Source of the DNA: SVTX01 sp045132775
Lineage (GTDB): Bacteria; Bacillota; Clostridia; Oscillospirales; CAG-272
Direction: 5' to 3'
Assembly (NCBI GenBank): GCA_045132775.1
Contig: JBGUSX010000156.1
Coordinates: 1-64,000 of the forward strand
DNA length: 64,000 nt
Positions 42,961 to 53,314 of this stretch are shown here, piece by piece. The position numbers and the translations under genes are program-made. The number at the start of each line of letters is the position of its first letter. The first letter of the stretch is position 1. Below the pieces are notes generated by a model. It was not told the origin of the DNA. It worked only from the letters and a program-made list of their open reading frames with translations, and did no database searches.

Positions 42961-44343
42961 TCAGCGACCTCCTACTGTTATCTTTGATACGCGGATAAGA
43001 GGCTGACCTACGTCAGTAGGCACGCTACCGCTGGACGATCCGCACATTCCCTGTGCAGTCTCAAGATTCTGTCCGACCATATCAATATCCATAAGGATCT
43101 GCGACCCGGTTCCGATAAGCGATGCGCCGCGTACGGGCTCGCAGATCTCTCCGTTTCTGACAATGTAGCCCTCATTAACACCGAAATTGAACTCACCTGT
43201 GAGAGGATTTACCGATCCGCCGCCCATGCTCTTTGCATAGAGACCGTATTCAATAGATTTGATGATATCCTCGTTCTTGTCGGGTCCGTTTGCGATAAAG
43301 GTATTTGTCATTCTGGAGGTAGGCTCGTACATAAAGCTCTCGCGTCTGCCGTTACCCGTCATATCCATTCCCATTCTGCGCGAACCGAGTCTGTCAATCA
43401 TATAGCTCTTGAGAATTCCGTTTTCAATGAGAACGTTTCTCTGTGTTACGTGACCCTCGTCGTCGATATTTACCGAGCCCCATGCGCCCGGGATGGTGCC
43501 GTCGTCAATAGCCGTTACCTTCTCGTTTGCAATCTTCTGACCAAGCTTTCCGCACATCTGCGAGGTTCCCGTACCAACGCTTGTAGCCTCGAGAGAATGT
43601 CCGCAGGCCTCGTGGAAGATAACTCCGCCAAAGCCGTTTTCAATGGCAACGGTCATCTGTCCTGCGGGACAGTAATCTGCGCGCAGGTTGACAAGTGCCT
43701 GATCTGCAGCTTTGATACCAACAGACCTGGGATCGATGAAATCAAACATTTCAAGACCCATTCCGCGTCCGGGTGACGCACTTCCCGACTGATTTTCGTG
43801 TCCGTCGGATGCAACAGCCTGAACTGCAATCCTGGTTCTTACGTGTCTGTCAGATGTATAGAGACCTTCACTGTTAGCGATAAGTATAGTATGGTCGGTT
43901 GAGACCAAGCTACCCATAGCCTGTCTTATTTTTTCATCTTTCTCACTTGCCGCGAAGCACGCCTCCTTGAGAATGTCGGTTCTCGTTTTCATGGGAGTGC
44001 TTCCTGGAAGTATCTTTACGGGATGAATATTCGGAAAGATACGCTCTGTGAGGTGAATCGACACCTGCGCGTTACTCTCTCCGAGTGCATCTGCAACTGC
44101 TCTTGCGCAACGGATAAGTCCCGAGCGCGAAAGGTCGGTTGTAGTAGCGTATACGGTTCTCGTTCCGATAAATGCACGGATTCCAACACCCGAAGTAACT
44201 CCGTCGTTGGCATTGTCTATCTTTCCGTTGAGAAAGCGCAGACCGTTATTTCTTGTTCTCTCGGCATACACCTCGGCAAAATCTGCGCCTGTAGACATAG
44301 CTACCGCAAGAACGTCCTCAAGTATAAGTCTGGAAATAATCAT
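42961..44343 (-). CDS. tldD: TldD metalloprotease
   Basis: The 460-residue protein has HEACGHSLE (HExxxH), the zinc motif of TldD, preceded by ENGFGGVIFHEACGH, and the ENGILKSYMIDRLGSRRMGM and GNGRRESFMYEPTSRMTNTFI blocks of the family. TldD is the catalytic partner of TldE/PmbA. The two genes overlap in practice (TGATATG) and form a unit at the end of the mutS operon. No modified-peptide precursor gene was found nearby. Confidence 0.93.
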   Translation of the reverse strand: MIISRLILEDVLAVAMSTGADFAEVYAERTRNNGLRFLNGKIDNANDGVTSGVGIRAFIGTRTVYATTTDLSRSGLIRCARAVADALGESNAQVSIHLTERIFPNIHPVKILPGSTPMKTRTDILKEACFAASEKDEKIRQAMGSLVSTDHTILIANSEGLYTSDRHVRTRIAVQAVASDGHENQSGSASPGRGMGLEMFDFIDPRSVGIKAADQALVNLRADYCPAGQMTVAIENGFGGVIFHEACGHSLEATSVGTGTSQMCGKLGQKIANEKVTAIDDGTIPGAWGSVNIDDEGHVTQRNVLIENGILKSYMIDRLGSRRMGMDMTGNGRRESFMYEPTSRMTNTFIANGPDKNEDIIKSIEYGLYAKSMGGGSVNPLTGEFNFGVNEGYIVRNGEICEPVRGASLIGTGSQILMDIDMVGQNLETAQGMCGSSSGSVPTDVGQPLIRVSKITVGGR

Positions 44344-44364
44344 TTTTTATCCTACCTTTGCGAT

Positions 44365-44778
44365 TTATGCTTTCTCCGCCTCGGATTTTTCCGCATAGAT
44401 CTTCATAACGATCTCCTCTGCAAAGGAAACGTTGCATATTCTTTTTATCTTGCTATCACTGATGTAGACCTCGCAGTTATTGTCATCGATCCAGTTGAAA
44501 GAGATCTTGGAGTTTTTGCCTACAAGGAAGCTGAAGTCGCAATGATCAACACTGTTCTCTGCCTTGACCTTAATAAGAGTAAGACCCTTTGCAAAGCTTG
44601 AAGAACCGCACGTAAGCTTGATGAGGTTCTCTTCGTTGGGGGAAACGATGGTTGTCTCGTGAGAATCGTCCTTGATCTCATTTGCTACCTTAAGAGCAGC
44701 AAGTGTACCTGCGGTTGCAGCTGCAACTCCTGCGGTAATTCCTACGATCAATCCTACTAATCCGTTTTTCTGTGACAT
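44365..44778 (-). CDS. Small membrane-anchored protein, unknown
   Basis: The 137-residue protein has an Ala/Gly-rich hydrophobic segment (about 6-32, LVGLIVGITAGVAAATAGTLAALKVA) and a beta-rich domain with two cysteines (C57 and a later C). No known family is recognised. It lies 21 bases before tldD and 16 after the HAD gene in the operon. Confidence 0.7.
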   Translation of the reverse strand: MSQKNGLVGLIVGITAGVAAATAGTLAALKVANEIKDDSHETTIVSPNEENLIKLTCGSSSFAKGLTLIKVKAENSVDHCDFSFLVGKNSKISFNWIDDNNCEVYISDSKIKRICNVSFAEEIVMKIYAEKSEAEKA

Positions 44779-44794
44779 AATTTTATCCTCCGAA

Positions 44795-45463
44795 TTAAAT
44801 TATTTTATTTTCATTTTTAATGATTTCTATTACGTCAAGAAGACTCTCTACGGTCGCATAGGTGACCGCATCCGTCTCCTTTGTGGGCTTGAGCAAGTCG
44901 GGAATGAGTATCGGCTTCATTCCTGCCGCGTGTGCCGCAAATATTCCGCTGTATGAATCCTCGCAAACGGCACATTCATCGGCCTTGGCGTTTATCCGTC
45001 TTCCCGCCTCTATGAATATGTCGGGGGCGGGCTTTCCGCGCTTTACCATTGTTGACATCACTATTGCATCAAAGTAGTCAACCAGTCCCATTCTTTTAAG
45101 ATTTTTGTTGGTTATTTCGGGAACTGTCGACGTGGCAACAGCCATTGGAATACCTTGTTCTCTCAGAAAATCAAGCAACTCGCGGCATCCTTTTTTTAAG
45201 TGTAATTCCTTTGAGGTAAGGTCACTGTAAAGTGCCATTCTCTCACTCATAAAGCCTTCGGAATCAAAATCCTCACCAAAATAGTCCTTTAAGATTCTTT
45301 TGGAGCTTTCCACACTTCTTCCGCAGATAAACGGAACATACATATCGGTCATAACCCGACGGTCGAGCCCCCACTTAATGCCTGTCTCAATCCAAGAGCG
45401 CATATAAACGGACTCTGTATCAAGCAGCGTTCCGTCCATATCGAATATAACATATTTTATCAT
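44795..45463 (-). CDS. HAD-superfamily phosphatase/phosphoglucomutase-like
   Basis: The 222-residue protein shows the HAD motifs FDMDGTLLDTE (catalytic Asp at 8 and 10), VATSTVPEI (motif II), KRGKPAPDIF (motif III Lys) and CEDSYSGIFAA (motif IV). Cap and length match the beta-phosphoglucomutase/phosphatase subgroup. The substrate is unknown. It lies in the miaB-tldE operon between tgt and a small membrane protein. Confidence 0.9.
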   Translation of the reverse strand: MIKYVIFDMDGTLLDTESVYMRSWIETGIKWGLDRRVMTDMYVPFICGRSVESSKRILKDYFGEDFDSEGFMSERMALYSDLTSKELHLKKGCRELLDFLREQGIPMAVATSTVPEITNKNLKRMGLVDYFDAIVMSTMVKRGKPAPDIFIEAGRRINAKADECAVCEDSYSGIFAAHAAGMKPILIPDLLKPTKETDAVTYATVESLLDVIEIIKNENKII

Positions 45464-45478
45464 GTTTTTGCCTCTTTG

Positions 45479-46615
45479 TCAATCGGGATTTCTTTCTCCG
45501 AGTGCGATATGGTATTTTTGATAAAAGCTTTCGAAGTATCCGCCGTCAAGCGCCTCCCTTATCTTCCTTGTAAGGTTATTGTAGAAGTAGAGGTTATGCT
45601 GAACCGCAAGTCTCATACCTAGTGACTCCTTTGCTTTAATAAGGTGTCTGATATACGAACGACTGTAATTGCGGCAAGTCGGGCAATCGCACGAAAGAGA
45701 TATCGGTCTTGGGTCTTTGGCATATTTCTCGTTGCAAATGTTCATCTTACCTTCCCAGGTAAAGAGGTTTCCGTGGCGAGCGTTTCTTGAGGGCATTACG
45801 CAATCGAAGAAATCGACTCCCATGTGGACTGCTTCAAGAATATTACAAGGAGTTCCGACTCCCATAAGGTATCTCGGCTTATCTTTAGGCATAAAGGGCT
45901 CTACCGCATCAATTATACGGTACATCTCCTCGGTTTCCTCACCTACGGCAAGTCCGCCTATAGCGTAACCCTCACAATTGATTTCTGCAATTCTCTGCAT
46001 GTGCTCGATTCTAAGATCCTCATAGGTTCCACCCTGGTTTATACCAAAGAGCATCTGGCTTTTGTTGATAGTCTCGGGGAGCGAATTGAGTCTGTCCATC
46101 TCGGCACGGCATCTTTCAAGCCAGCGAGTAGTTCTGTCGATGGAGTTTCTTACGTACTTATACGGTGCAGGGTTCTCGATGCATTCGTCAAATGCCATTG
46201 CTATTGTTGATGCAAGATTCGACTGGATCTGCATACTCTCCTCGGGACCCATAAATATCTTTTTTCCGTCTACGTGAGACTGAAACCTTACACCCTCTTC
46301 GGTTATCTTACGAAGCTGGGCGAGTGAAAACACCTGAAATCCGCCCGAATCGGTAAGTATAGGCTTATCCCAATTCATAAACTTGTGAAGTCCGCCCATT
46401 TCGTATATGAGCCTGTCACCCGGACGGATGTGAAGGTGATAGGTATTGGAAAGCTCAACCTGGCAGTCGATCTCATTGAGCTCCATTGTCGACACACCGC
46501 CCTTTATCGCGGCGCACGTACCGACGTTCATAAACACGGGGGTCTGAATATCTCCGTGTACTGTATGGAGAACGCCTCTGCGCGCTCTGCCATCCTGTGC
46601 TAAAAGTTCAAACAT
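45479..46615 (-). CDS. tgt: tRNA-guanine transglycosylase
   Basis: The 378-residue enzyme exchanges G34 for preQ1 in tRNAs with GUN anticodons. Visible parts are the catalytic PILTDSGGFQVFSLA block, YAIGGLAVGE, the DCVMPSRNARHG block and the zinc site CDCPTCRNYSRSYIRHL. The start at 46615 follows AAGGAG; an in-frame upstream start at 46642 lacks one. No queuosine precursor genes (queA, queG) are adjacent. Confidence 0.97.
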   Translation of the reverse strand: MFELLAQDGRARRGVLHTVHGDIQTPVFMNVGTCAAIKGGVSTMELNEIDCQVELSNTYHLHIRPGDRLIYEMGGLHKFMNWDKPILTDSGGFQVFSLAQLRKITEEGVRFQSHVDGKKIFMGPEESMQIQSNLASTIAMAFDECIENPAPYKYVRNSIDRTTRWLERCRAEMDRLNSLPETINKSQMLFGINQGGTYEDLRIEHMQRIAEINCEGYAIGGLAVGEETEEMYRIIDAVEPFMPKDKPRYLMGVGTPCNILEAVHMGVDFFDCVMPSRNARHGNLFTWEGKMNICNEKYAKDPRPISLSCDCPTCRNYSRSYIRHLIKAKESLGMRLAVQHNLYFYNNLTRKIREALDGGYFESFYQKYHIALGERNPD

Positions 46616-46668
46616 AACTTTGCTCCTTTTGCCCTGACGCAAAACAGTGCGACGGGCTTATTATTTTT

Positions 46669-48804
46669 TTAGGTTCGTTCGAATTGTCTGTCAATATTCT
46701 TCTTGGAAAGCTCCATAGCAACGGGACGTCCGTGAGGACAGAAAGTGATGTCGGGGATCTCCATAAGCTTTTCAACGACCCACTTCTGATGCTCGACGGG
46801 ATATTCTCTTCCCGCTTTTATTGCCGCCTTGCAGGATGCCTGATAAAGCGCCTTCTCAAACACGATATTTCTTGTGATCTCAACGTTTCCCGTTCCGTTC
46901 TTTATTCTGTCGGCTATGACGGTAAACATATCCGCCACAGCGTCTTGCTCGATACCCACGGGTAAAGCATTGACAAGTATCATATTTCTCGAGGTGGTGA
47001 ACTCAAATCCTACCGCCTCGATCTCGCGTCTATACTCCTCTATTGCCGCAACCTCGTCACTCATAAGCATTATCTCGATCGGGAGCATAAGAAGCTGTGA
47101 GGACACCGATGCGGAATACATATTCTTCTTGAGCTGCTCGAAAATGATCCTTTCGTGTGCGGCGTGCTTATCGATAATAAGTATTTTCTCGCCGACCTCT
47201 ACGATCACGTACGCATTAAATGCTTCGCCAATGATTCTGTAATGCGGTCTGACAGCTGAATCTGATTCGATCTTTTTATCAACTTGATCTTCAGTTTCGG
47301 GAGCTATGACAGGTTCAGAGGCGACAGTCGTTTCCGTAACAACAGGCGTAGCGTGGGTGGGTTCTTGTTCATCCTCCACTTTCACTCCCGTAATCTGCGC
47401 AAGCCTTTTTTCAAGCTCCTTGAATGCCGGCATACTCCTTATCTTTTCGGGAGTCATGGGATTTTCACGCATCGCCTTGTCGTATCTTGCCTTCATCTCG
47501 GGAGTTTCCATAAGGTATTCCCTTACGTACTCCTCGGGAGTCGGAAGCTGCATAGGCTCTTTTTTCGCCACTTCGGTTTTTGTTTCTTCAACTACAGCTT
47601 CGCGTGTTGCCGGTGCCTTGACAGGCTCCGGAATGCGCGTTTCAACACTTTGTATACGCGCGCTCGTTACAGGGCTACTTGTGGGTATTGTTTTAGGTGC
47701 AGACTGCTCGATGGATATCTGTCTTGCTTTGAGTGATTGCTCTCTCTCAACGGGGATAAACGCATCGGACATTCTGACGCCGTTTGTTTTCTGAACCACT
47801 ATCTCGGGGCGCTCCGTGTTTTCCTCAAGTACCTGTCTTACGGCATAATAAACCGCTTCAAATACGGGCTTCTCGTTCGAGAATTTCACCTCGAGCTTTG
47901 CGGGATGCACATTAACGTCCACTCTTGTGGGATTGAGTGTCAGGAACAAAACGCATACGGGAAATTTCTCGCTTGGCATATACGAGGTATATGCCTGCTC
48001 TATTGCCGCACTTGCGGTCCTGCTCTTGATATATCGCTTATTGATATAAAAGTTCTCGTAATTTCGGTTACTCTTGACATTATCAGATCTACCGATATAT
48101 CCCTTTACCGTTATTCCGTCGTATTCTCCGTTGACCTCCAAAAGTCTATTTGAAAAGTCTCTACCGAAAACAGCATATATTGCACTTATAAGCTTTCCGT
48201 CACCAGCGGTCTCGAGCTTGACCTGTCCGTCGGTTATGAGTCTGAACGCGATCTCGGGGTGAGACAGCGCTATCCTTTCAACGTTTGCGCAAACCGCAGT
48301 CGTCTCGGTTACGTCTCTCTTTAGGAATTTTCTTCTTGCAGGAACGTTGGCAAAGAGATTTTCAACTATTATGGTGGTTCCGTTTGAGCATCCGCGCTCG
48401 GTAACGTCCATTATCTCTCCGCAATGAACCTCAAGCTCGGCTCCAATGGGCGCATCGTGAGGCTTTGATATGATCCTCACGTCAGCGACCGCACTTATTG
48501 CCGCCAATGCCTCACCGCGAAATCCGAGAGTACAGATACCGTCAAGATCCTCGGCAGTCTTAATTTTGCTGGTTGCGTGTCTTCTTACTGCCAGCGGAAG
48601 ATCATCGGGCTCCATTCCGCATCCGTCGTCCGATATGCGCATAAAGGTTATTCCGCCGTTCTGTATTTCAACGGTTATGTGCTTCGCGCCCGCATCTATG
48701 GAGTTTTCTATCATCTCTTTGATGGCGGATGCAGGTCTGTCAACCACCTCACCCGCCGCGATAAGGTTGGCGACCTCAAATGATAAAATATTTATATTCG
48801 GCAC
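46669..48804 (-). CDS. mutL: DNA mismatch repair protein MutL
   Basis: The 711-residue protein has the GHKL ATPase motifs MIENSIDAGA, SDDGCGM and TLGFRGEALAAI. The C-terminal region carries IIDKHAAHERIIFEQ and FCPHGRP, which form the endonuclease site of methyl-independent MutL proteins. A long disordered linker lies between (about 340-510). It acts with MutS upstream, 18 bases away, in post-replicative mismatch repair. It belongs to the operon headed by miaB. Confidence 0.97.
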   Translation of the reverse strand: MPNINILSFEVANLIAAGEVVDRPASAIKEMIENSIDAGAKHITVEIQNGGITFMRISDDGCGMEPDDLPLAVRRHATSKIKTAEDLDGICTLGFRGEALAAISAVADVRIISKPHDAPIGAELEVHCGEIMDVTERGCSNGTTIIVENLFANVPARRKFLKRDVTETTAVCANVERIALSHPEIAFRLITDGQVKLETAGDGKLISAIYAVFGRDFSNRLLEVNGEYDGITVKGYIGRSDNVKSNRNYENFYINKRYIKSRTASAAIEQAYTSYMPSEKFPVCVLFLTLNPTRVDVNVHPAKLEVKFSNEKPVFEAVYYAVRQVLEENTERPEIVVQKTNGVRMSDAFIPVEREQSLKARQISIEQSAPKTIPTSSPVTSARIQSVETRIPEPVKAPATREAVVEETKTEVAKKEPMQLPTPEEYVREYLMETPEMKARYDKAMRENPMTPEKIRSMPAFKELEKRLAQITGVKVEDEQEPTHATPVVTETTVASEPVIAPETEDQVDKKIESDSAVRPHYRIIGEAFNAYVIVEVGEKILIIDKHAAHERIIFEQLKKNMYSASVSSQLLMLPIEIMLMSDEVAAIEEYRREIEAVGFEFTTSRNMILVNALPVGIEQDAVADMFTVIADRIKNGTGNVEITRNIVFEKALYQASCKAAIKAGREYPVEHQKWVVEKLMEIPDITFCPHGRPVAMELSKKNIDRQFERT

Positions 48805-48822
48805 AGGTGGTCTCTCCTTTCA

Positions 48823-51420
48823 TCAGTTTCCGAGTCTCTTCTTCCACTCAAATACAAGCGTCATGCACTCGTACGGTGAGAGAGTATTGATATCGGTATT
48901 TTTGATCTCTTCTATTACCTGCTCGTTGACAAGATCGTCAAAGCTGATAAGGGTATCGTCCTTTTCCTCGATCTTCTCCTCAACGTCGGTAAGCTTTATG
49001 TTTTTGGCACTTTCCTCGACCGTGGCAAGAACCTCTTTTGCTCTCTTGATGACCTCGTTCGGAAGTCCTGCGAGCTTTGCGACCTCTATACCGTAGCTAT
49101 CGTCGGTAGAACCGCGAACGATCTTTCGAAGGAAGGTAATATTGTCGCCCCTCTTCTTTGCGGCGATGTTATAATTGACTATTCCGTCAAACTCGTTTTC
49201 CATGCTTGTAAGCTCATGATAGTGCGTTGCAAAGAGCGTTTTTGCTCCTATCTTGCGGCTTGCGGTATACTCAACTATCGCACGTGCGATACTCATTCCA
49301 TCAAAGGTCGAGGTTCCGCGTCCGACCTCGTCGTATATGATAAGGCTCTTCTTCGTAGCATTTCGAAGTATGTAAGCGACCTCATTCATCTCAAGCATAA
49401 AGGTTGACTGTCCCGATGCAAGATCATCTGATGCGCCAACGCGCGTGAAGATCTTATCAACTATGCCTACCGTCGCCTCCGCAGCAGGAACAAACGAGCC
49501 GATCTGCGCCATAAGTGTAATAAGCGCGACCTGTCTCATATACGTAGATTTACCCGCCATGTTCGGTCCTGTAATGAGGAGGAGGCGGTCGGTCTTCATG
49601 TTGAGAAGAGTGTCATTTGGAACAAAATAGCTGTCCTTGACAAACTGCTCGACAACGGGATGCCTTCCGTCCTTGATGATAAGCTCATCCGACGAATTAA
49701 CCTCGGGACGAACGTATCTGTTCTTTGCAGCAACGGTGGCAAGGCTGTAATATACGTCTATCTGTGCGACAAGCGCAGCAGCCTTCTGTATTCTCGTGCT
49801 GTTCTCTGCAACTACGGTTCTTATCTCACAGAAAATGTCGTACTCGAGCTGATTGAGCTTGTCAGCTGCTCCCAGCACTTTTGCCTCCATCTCCTTGAGC
49901 TCTTCCGTAATGTATCTTTCACAGTTCGATAGCGTCTGCTTTCTGATATATCTGTCGGGAACAAGATTTATCTGCGACTTTGTTACCTCTATGTAGAATC
50001 CGAATACGCGGTTATATCCAACCTTAAGGTTCTTTATTCCGGTTGCATCACGCTCGTTCTGCGCTATCTGCTCCTTCCACTCGTCTCCATGGTCGATTAT
50101 CTTTCTGTATTCATCGACCTGGGCATTATACCCGTCGAGAATCATATTTCCTTCACGGACGGTCAGGGGCGCGTCCTCGGATATTGAGATGTCGATGAGA
50201 TTACAAATATCCTCAAGAGTATCCAGCTCGGAATATATGCTCTGCATCTCGTTTGAGGTACATTCGCTGATAAGCTTTTTAAGTTCGGGAAGAATGCGCG
50301 TGCTGTTCGCAACCGCGCGGAGATCTCTGGCATTTGCGGTACCGTAAACTATCTTTGTCATCAAACGTTCAAGATCAAGCACCTCGTCAAGAAGCTCAGA
50401 GATCTGCTCGCGAAGCATAAAGTTATTATACAGCTCTTCGACCGCGTTCTGTCTGCGGACTATGCGAGAGACGTTTATAAGCGGATGCTCTACCCACTTA
50501 CGCAAAAGGCGAGCTCCGAGAGAAGAGCGCGTTTTATCAAGAACCCAAAGGAGCGTTCCCTTCTTTTCCTTTGTGCGCAAGGTCTCCGTGAGCTCAAGAT
50601 TTCTTCTCGTGTTTACGTCAAGCTCAAGATACTGTCCGTTTGAATAGAGGTTGAGCTTATTGATATACGAAATATCCTTTTTCTGCGTATCCTGAATGTA
50701 ATCAAGCATCGCTCCAACCGCGCAGACTATCGCCTTATCGGCAACATCGTCCTCGCGTAGAGTGTCGGTAAACTGTGCTTTTACTCTTTCAAGGCAAGAC
50801 TCATACTCAAAACGCTTATACTGACTGTCGTTGAGCATTGCGCCAAGTCTGCCCTCAATGAATTTCGCGGTTTCCGCAAACTTCATTGAGTTAAGGTTTG
50901 CTACGATCTCGACGGGGGAATACGTGCCAAGCTCGTTGTGGAGCTTCGCCTCGATTCCGTCTCCCGATATAGAAGTGGCATATATTTCCGCGGTAGAAAT
51001 ATCGCAAAAGCATATTCCTGTTTCAAATTCTCCAAGATAAAGAGAGCAAAGATAGTTATTCTTCTTATCGGACAAAAGCTCGCTCTCAATGAGCGTACCG
51101 GGAGTGATAACTCTTATAACGTCACGCTTGACTATTCCCTTTGCCTCTGCAGGATTTTCCATCTGCTCGCAGATAGCGATCTTGAAGCCCTGCTCGATCA
51201 ATCTGCCGATATAGGTATCAACTGAGTGGAAAGGAACACCGCACATAGGTGCTCTTTCGGCTTCTCCGCAATCTCTGCCCGTGAGTGTCAGCTCGAGTGC
51301 GCGCGAGGCTATGATGGCATCGTCAAAAAACATCTCGTAAAAGTCACCGAGACGGTAAAAAAGAAGATAGTCCTTGTAGTTATTTTTTATCTCGAAGTAT
51401 TGCTCCATCATCGGAGTCAT
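48823..51420 (-). CDS. mutS: DNA mismatch repair protein MutS
   Basis: The 865-residue protein includes the mismatch-recognition LGDFYEMFFDDA motif near residue 26, the core domains, and the ATPase domain with TGPNMAGKSTYMRQ, DEVGRGTSTFDG and FATHYHELT. This is the full MutS1 type. It is followed by mutL in the same operon and is one of three MutS-family proteins in the window. Confidence 0.98.
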   Translation of the reverse strand: MTPMMEQYFEIKNNYKDYLLFYRLGDFYEMFFDDAIIASRALELTLTGRDCGEAERAPMCGVPFHSVDTYIGRLIEQGFKIAICEQMENPAEAKGIVKRDVIRVITPGTLIESELLSDKKNNYLCSLYLGEFETGICFCDISTAEIYATSISGDGIEAKLHNELGTYSPVEIVANLNSMKFAETAKFIEGRLGAMLNDSQYKRFEYESCLERVKAQFTDTLREDDVADKAIVCAVGAMLDYIQDTQKKDISYINKLNLYSNGQYLELDVNTRRNLELTETLRTKEKKGTLLWVLDKTRSSLGARLLRKWVEHPLINVSRIVRRQNAVEELYNNFMLREQISELLDEVLDLERLMTKIVYGTANARDLRAVANSTRILPELKKLISECTSNEMQSIYSELDTLEDICNLIDISISEDAPLTVREGNMILDGYNAQVDEYRKIIDHGDEWKEQIAQNERDATGIKNLKVGYNRVFGFYIEVTKSQINLVPDRYIRKQTLSNCERYITEELKEMEAKVLGAADKLNQLEYDIFCEIRTVVAENSTRIQKAAALVAQIDVYYSLATVAAKNRYVRPEVNSSDELIIKDGRHPVVEQFVKDSYFVPNDTLLNMKTDRLLLITGPNMAGKSTYMRQVALITLMAQIGSFVPAAEATVGIVDKIFTRVGASDDLASGQSTFMLEMNEVAYILRNATKKSLIIYDEVGRGTSTFDGMSIARAIVEYTASRKIGAKTLFATHYHELTSMENEFDGIVNYNIAAKKRGDNITFLRKIVRGSTDDSYGIEVAKLAGLPNEVIKRAKEVLATVEESAKNIKLTDVEEKIEEKDDTLISFDDLVNEQVIEEIKNTDINTLSPYECMTLVFEWKKRLGN

Positions 51421-51456
51421 GGTCTTTTCCTCGCTTCTGTAGTTTTAACTTGGATT

Positions 51457-51837
51457 TTAGTGACATCCGGAGCAGGATGAACAGTCATGTGTGCAGGGTG
51501 TCTGTCCCGTTGCGTTAAACATGATAGTATTGTTCACGCTCTCCATAAGCTCGTTTACAGCCTGCTGTGCCTCGTCAAGCTCCTTAAAAATGGGATCGGC
51601 AGTAATTTCGGCATAGATCTCGTCAATTCTGTCCTGAATGCGTGTAAGTGCATCGGTGTCGATCTCCTCACCGTCGCCCATAGTTGTGAGTGCCTGCTGC
51701 TGAATTCCGTACTCCATCATAAGGTTTCCGATCTTTTCGCTGGATTCGTAGGCTTCCTTTGCCTTCTCCATACGGATCATTCTCTCGTCTTCTCTGATGG
51801 TTTTTCCAAGCTCTGTTGCAAGTTCAAATATAGTCAT
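51457..51837 (-). CDS. YlbF/YmcA-family protein with cysteine-rich tail
   Basis: The 126-residue protein is mostly helical (MTIFELATELGKTIREDERM and a long helix) as in the YlbF family (Com_YlbF). The last twelve residues are CTHDCSSCSGCH, with cysteines at 115, 119, 122 and 125. In Bacillus YlbF and YmcA bind [4Fe-4S] clusters and, with YaaT, influence RNase Y cleavage and sporulation. The gene lies between mutS and miaB, the latter also an Fe-S protein. Confidence 0.85.
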   Translation of the reverse strand: MTIFELATELGKTIREDERMIRMEKAKEAYESSEKIGNLMMEYGIQQQALTTMGDGEEIDTDALTRIQDRIDEIYAEITADPIFKELDEAQQAVNELMESVNNTIMFNATGQTPCTHDCSSCSGCH

Positions 51838-51857
51838 TTTAGTTTTCCTCTCTGTTT

Positions 51858-53276
51858 TCAGTTTATCTTTTCGCCGTAGAGCGCAAAGGTCTCGGCGCGT
51901 GTGATCTTAAGCTCGATGAATTTGCCGATATCCGACTCATTTCCATCAAACAATACTATTTTATTTCCCTCACTGCGACCCGAATATACGCTCTCATTGT
52001 TTTTACTCGGTCCGTCGCAAAGAACTTTAATTATCTTGCCCTCAAGGGGCTTATTCCTTTCAAGTGCTATTTCATTCTGCGTCTCAAGCAGACGGTTCAT
52101 TCTCTCGCCCTTGATACTGTCGGAAATCTGGCAATCCATTGCCGCCGCGGGAGTATCCTTTCTCGGAGAATAAATGAACGAATACGTCATATCAAATCTG
52201 ACTCGACGGAGCATCTCAAGAGTTCCCTCGAAATCCTCGTCGGTCTCGCCCGGGAATCCGACTATTATGTCCGAAGATATCGTTACGTCGGGAACCTTCT
52301 TGCGAAGATAGTCAACCGTACGTAAATATTTTTCGGTGTCATAGTGGCGGTTCATTGCCTTGAGTATCCTGTCACTTCCCGACTGCATCGGCAAATGGAA
52401 CTGATGCGCTATATGCTTTGATGAGGCTATCGTATCGATAAGCTTGTCAGACGCATCCTTTGGGTGCGAGGTCATAAAACGAATGAAGTAGTCACCTTCT
52501 ATCTTGTCGATGTCAGCAAGCAGATCGGCGAAATCATAGGTCTCACCCTCGTCGCTTTTTGCATCCTTACCGTAAGAGTTTACGTTCTGTCCGAGTAGCG
52601 TTATGTCCTTATATCCCTGCTCGACAAGTCCTCTGACCTCGGCGATTATGGCCTCGGGGCGACGGCTTCTCTCACGTCCGCGAACGTAAGGTACTATGCA
52701 ATAGGTACAAAAGTTGTTGCAACCGTACATGATCGACACCCACGCACGATATGTGGATTCGCGGTATATAGGTAGTCCCTCTGCAACAAGATATTCCTTT
52801 TCCTCGGGACAATAAAGGCGTTTTCCTTTTTCGAGCTTTTTGAAAACAAGCTCGGGAAGACGGTGAAGTGATGAGGTTCCTAGCACGAAATCAACGTAAG
52901 AGTAGCTGTGCTTTATAGATTCCTTGCGGTGCTCCTGCGTTACCATACAACCGCACACACCGATAAGCATATTCGGCTTTACAGCTTTCAGATGCTTGTA
53001 CTGTCCGATAATTGACAGTGCTTTCTGCTCTGCGTGCTCGCGAACCGCACAAGTATTGACCATTATCAAGTCGGCTATCTCGGGCAAGTCGGTTATGGTG
53101 TAGCCCATTGACACGCACATTCCGGCTATTTTTTCGCTGTCTGCCTCGTTCTGCTGACAGCCAAATGTCTGAACGTAGGCATATTTTTTCTCACCGCAGT
53201 TCAGTATATTTATTTTTTTGACGTATTCCCTCTGCGCTTGCATTTCCGCATCGGGCAAAATTCGGTATTCTCTCAT
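51858..53276 (-). CDS. miaB: tRNA-2-methylthio-N6-dimethylallyladenosine synthase
   Basis: The 472-residue radical-SAM enzyme adds a methylthio group to i6A37 of tRNAs. The N-terminal cluster uses cysteines in TFGCQQNEADSEK, MVNTCAVREHA and VCGCMVTQ; the radical-SAM motif is CNNFCTYC; a TRAM domain is at the C-terminal end. The ATG at 53276 follows AAGGA; a GTG at 53294 in frame would include this site. First gene of the nine-gene operon. Confidence 0.97.
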   Translation of the reverse strand: MREYRILPDAEMQAQREYVKKINILNCGEKKYAYVQTFGCQQNEADSEKIAGMCVSMGYTITDLPEIADLIMVNTCAVREHAEQKALSIIGQYKHLKAVKPNMLIGVCGCMVTQEHRKESIKHSYSYVDFVLGTSSLHRLPELVFKKLEKGKRLYCPEEKEYLVAEGLPIYRESTYRAWVSIMYGCNNFCTYCIVPYVRGRERSRRPEAIIAEVRGLVEQGYKDITLLGQNVNSYGKDAKSDEGETYDFADLLADIDKIEGDYFIRFMTSHPKDASDKLIDTIASSKHIAHQFHLPMQSGSDRILKAMNRHYDTEKYLRTVDYLRKKVPDVTISSDIIVGFPGETDEDFEGTLEMLRRVRFDMTYSFIYSPRKDTPAAAMDCQISDSIKGERMNRLLETQNEIALERNKPLEGKIIKVLCDGPSKNNESVYSGRSEGNKIVLFDGNESDIGKFIELKITRAETFALYGEKIN

Positions 53277-53314
53277 TTTTTGTCCTTTTGACACACTTAT
53301 AATTATAGATTATA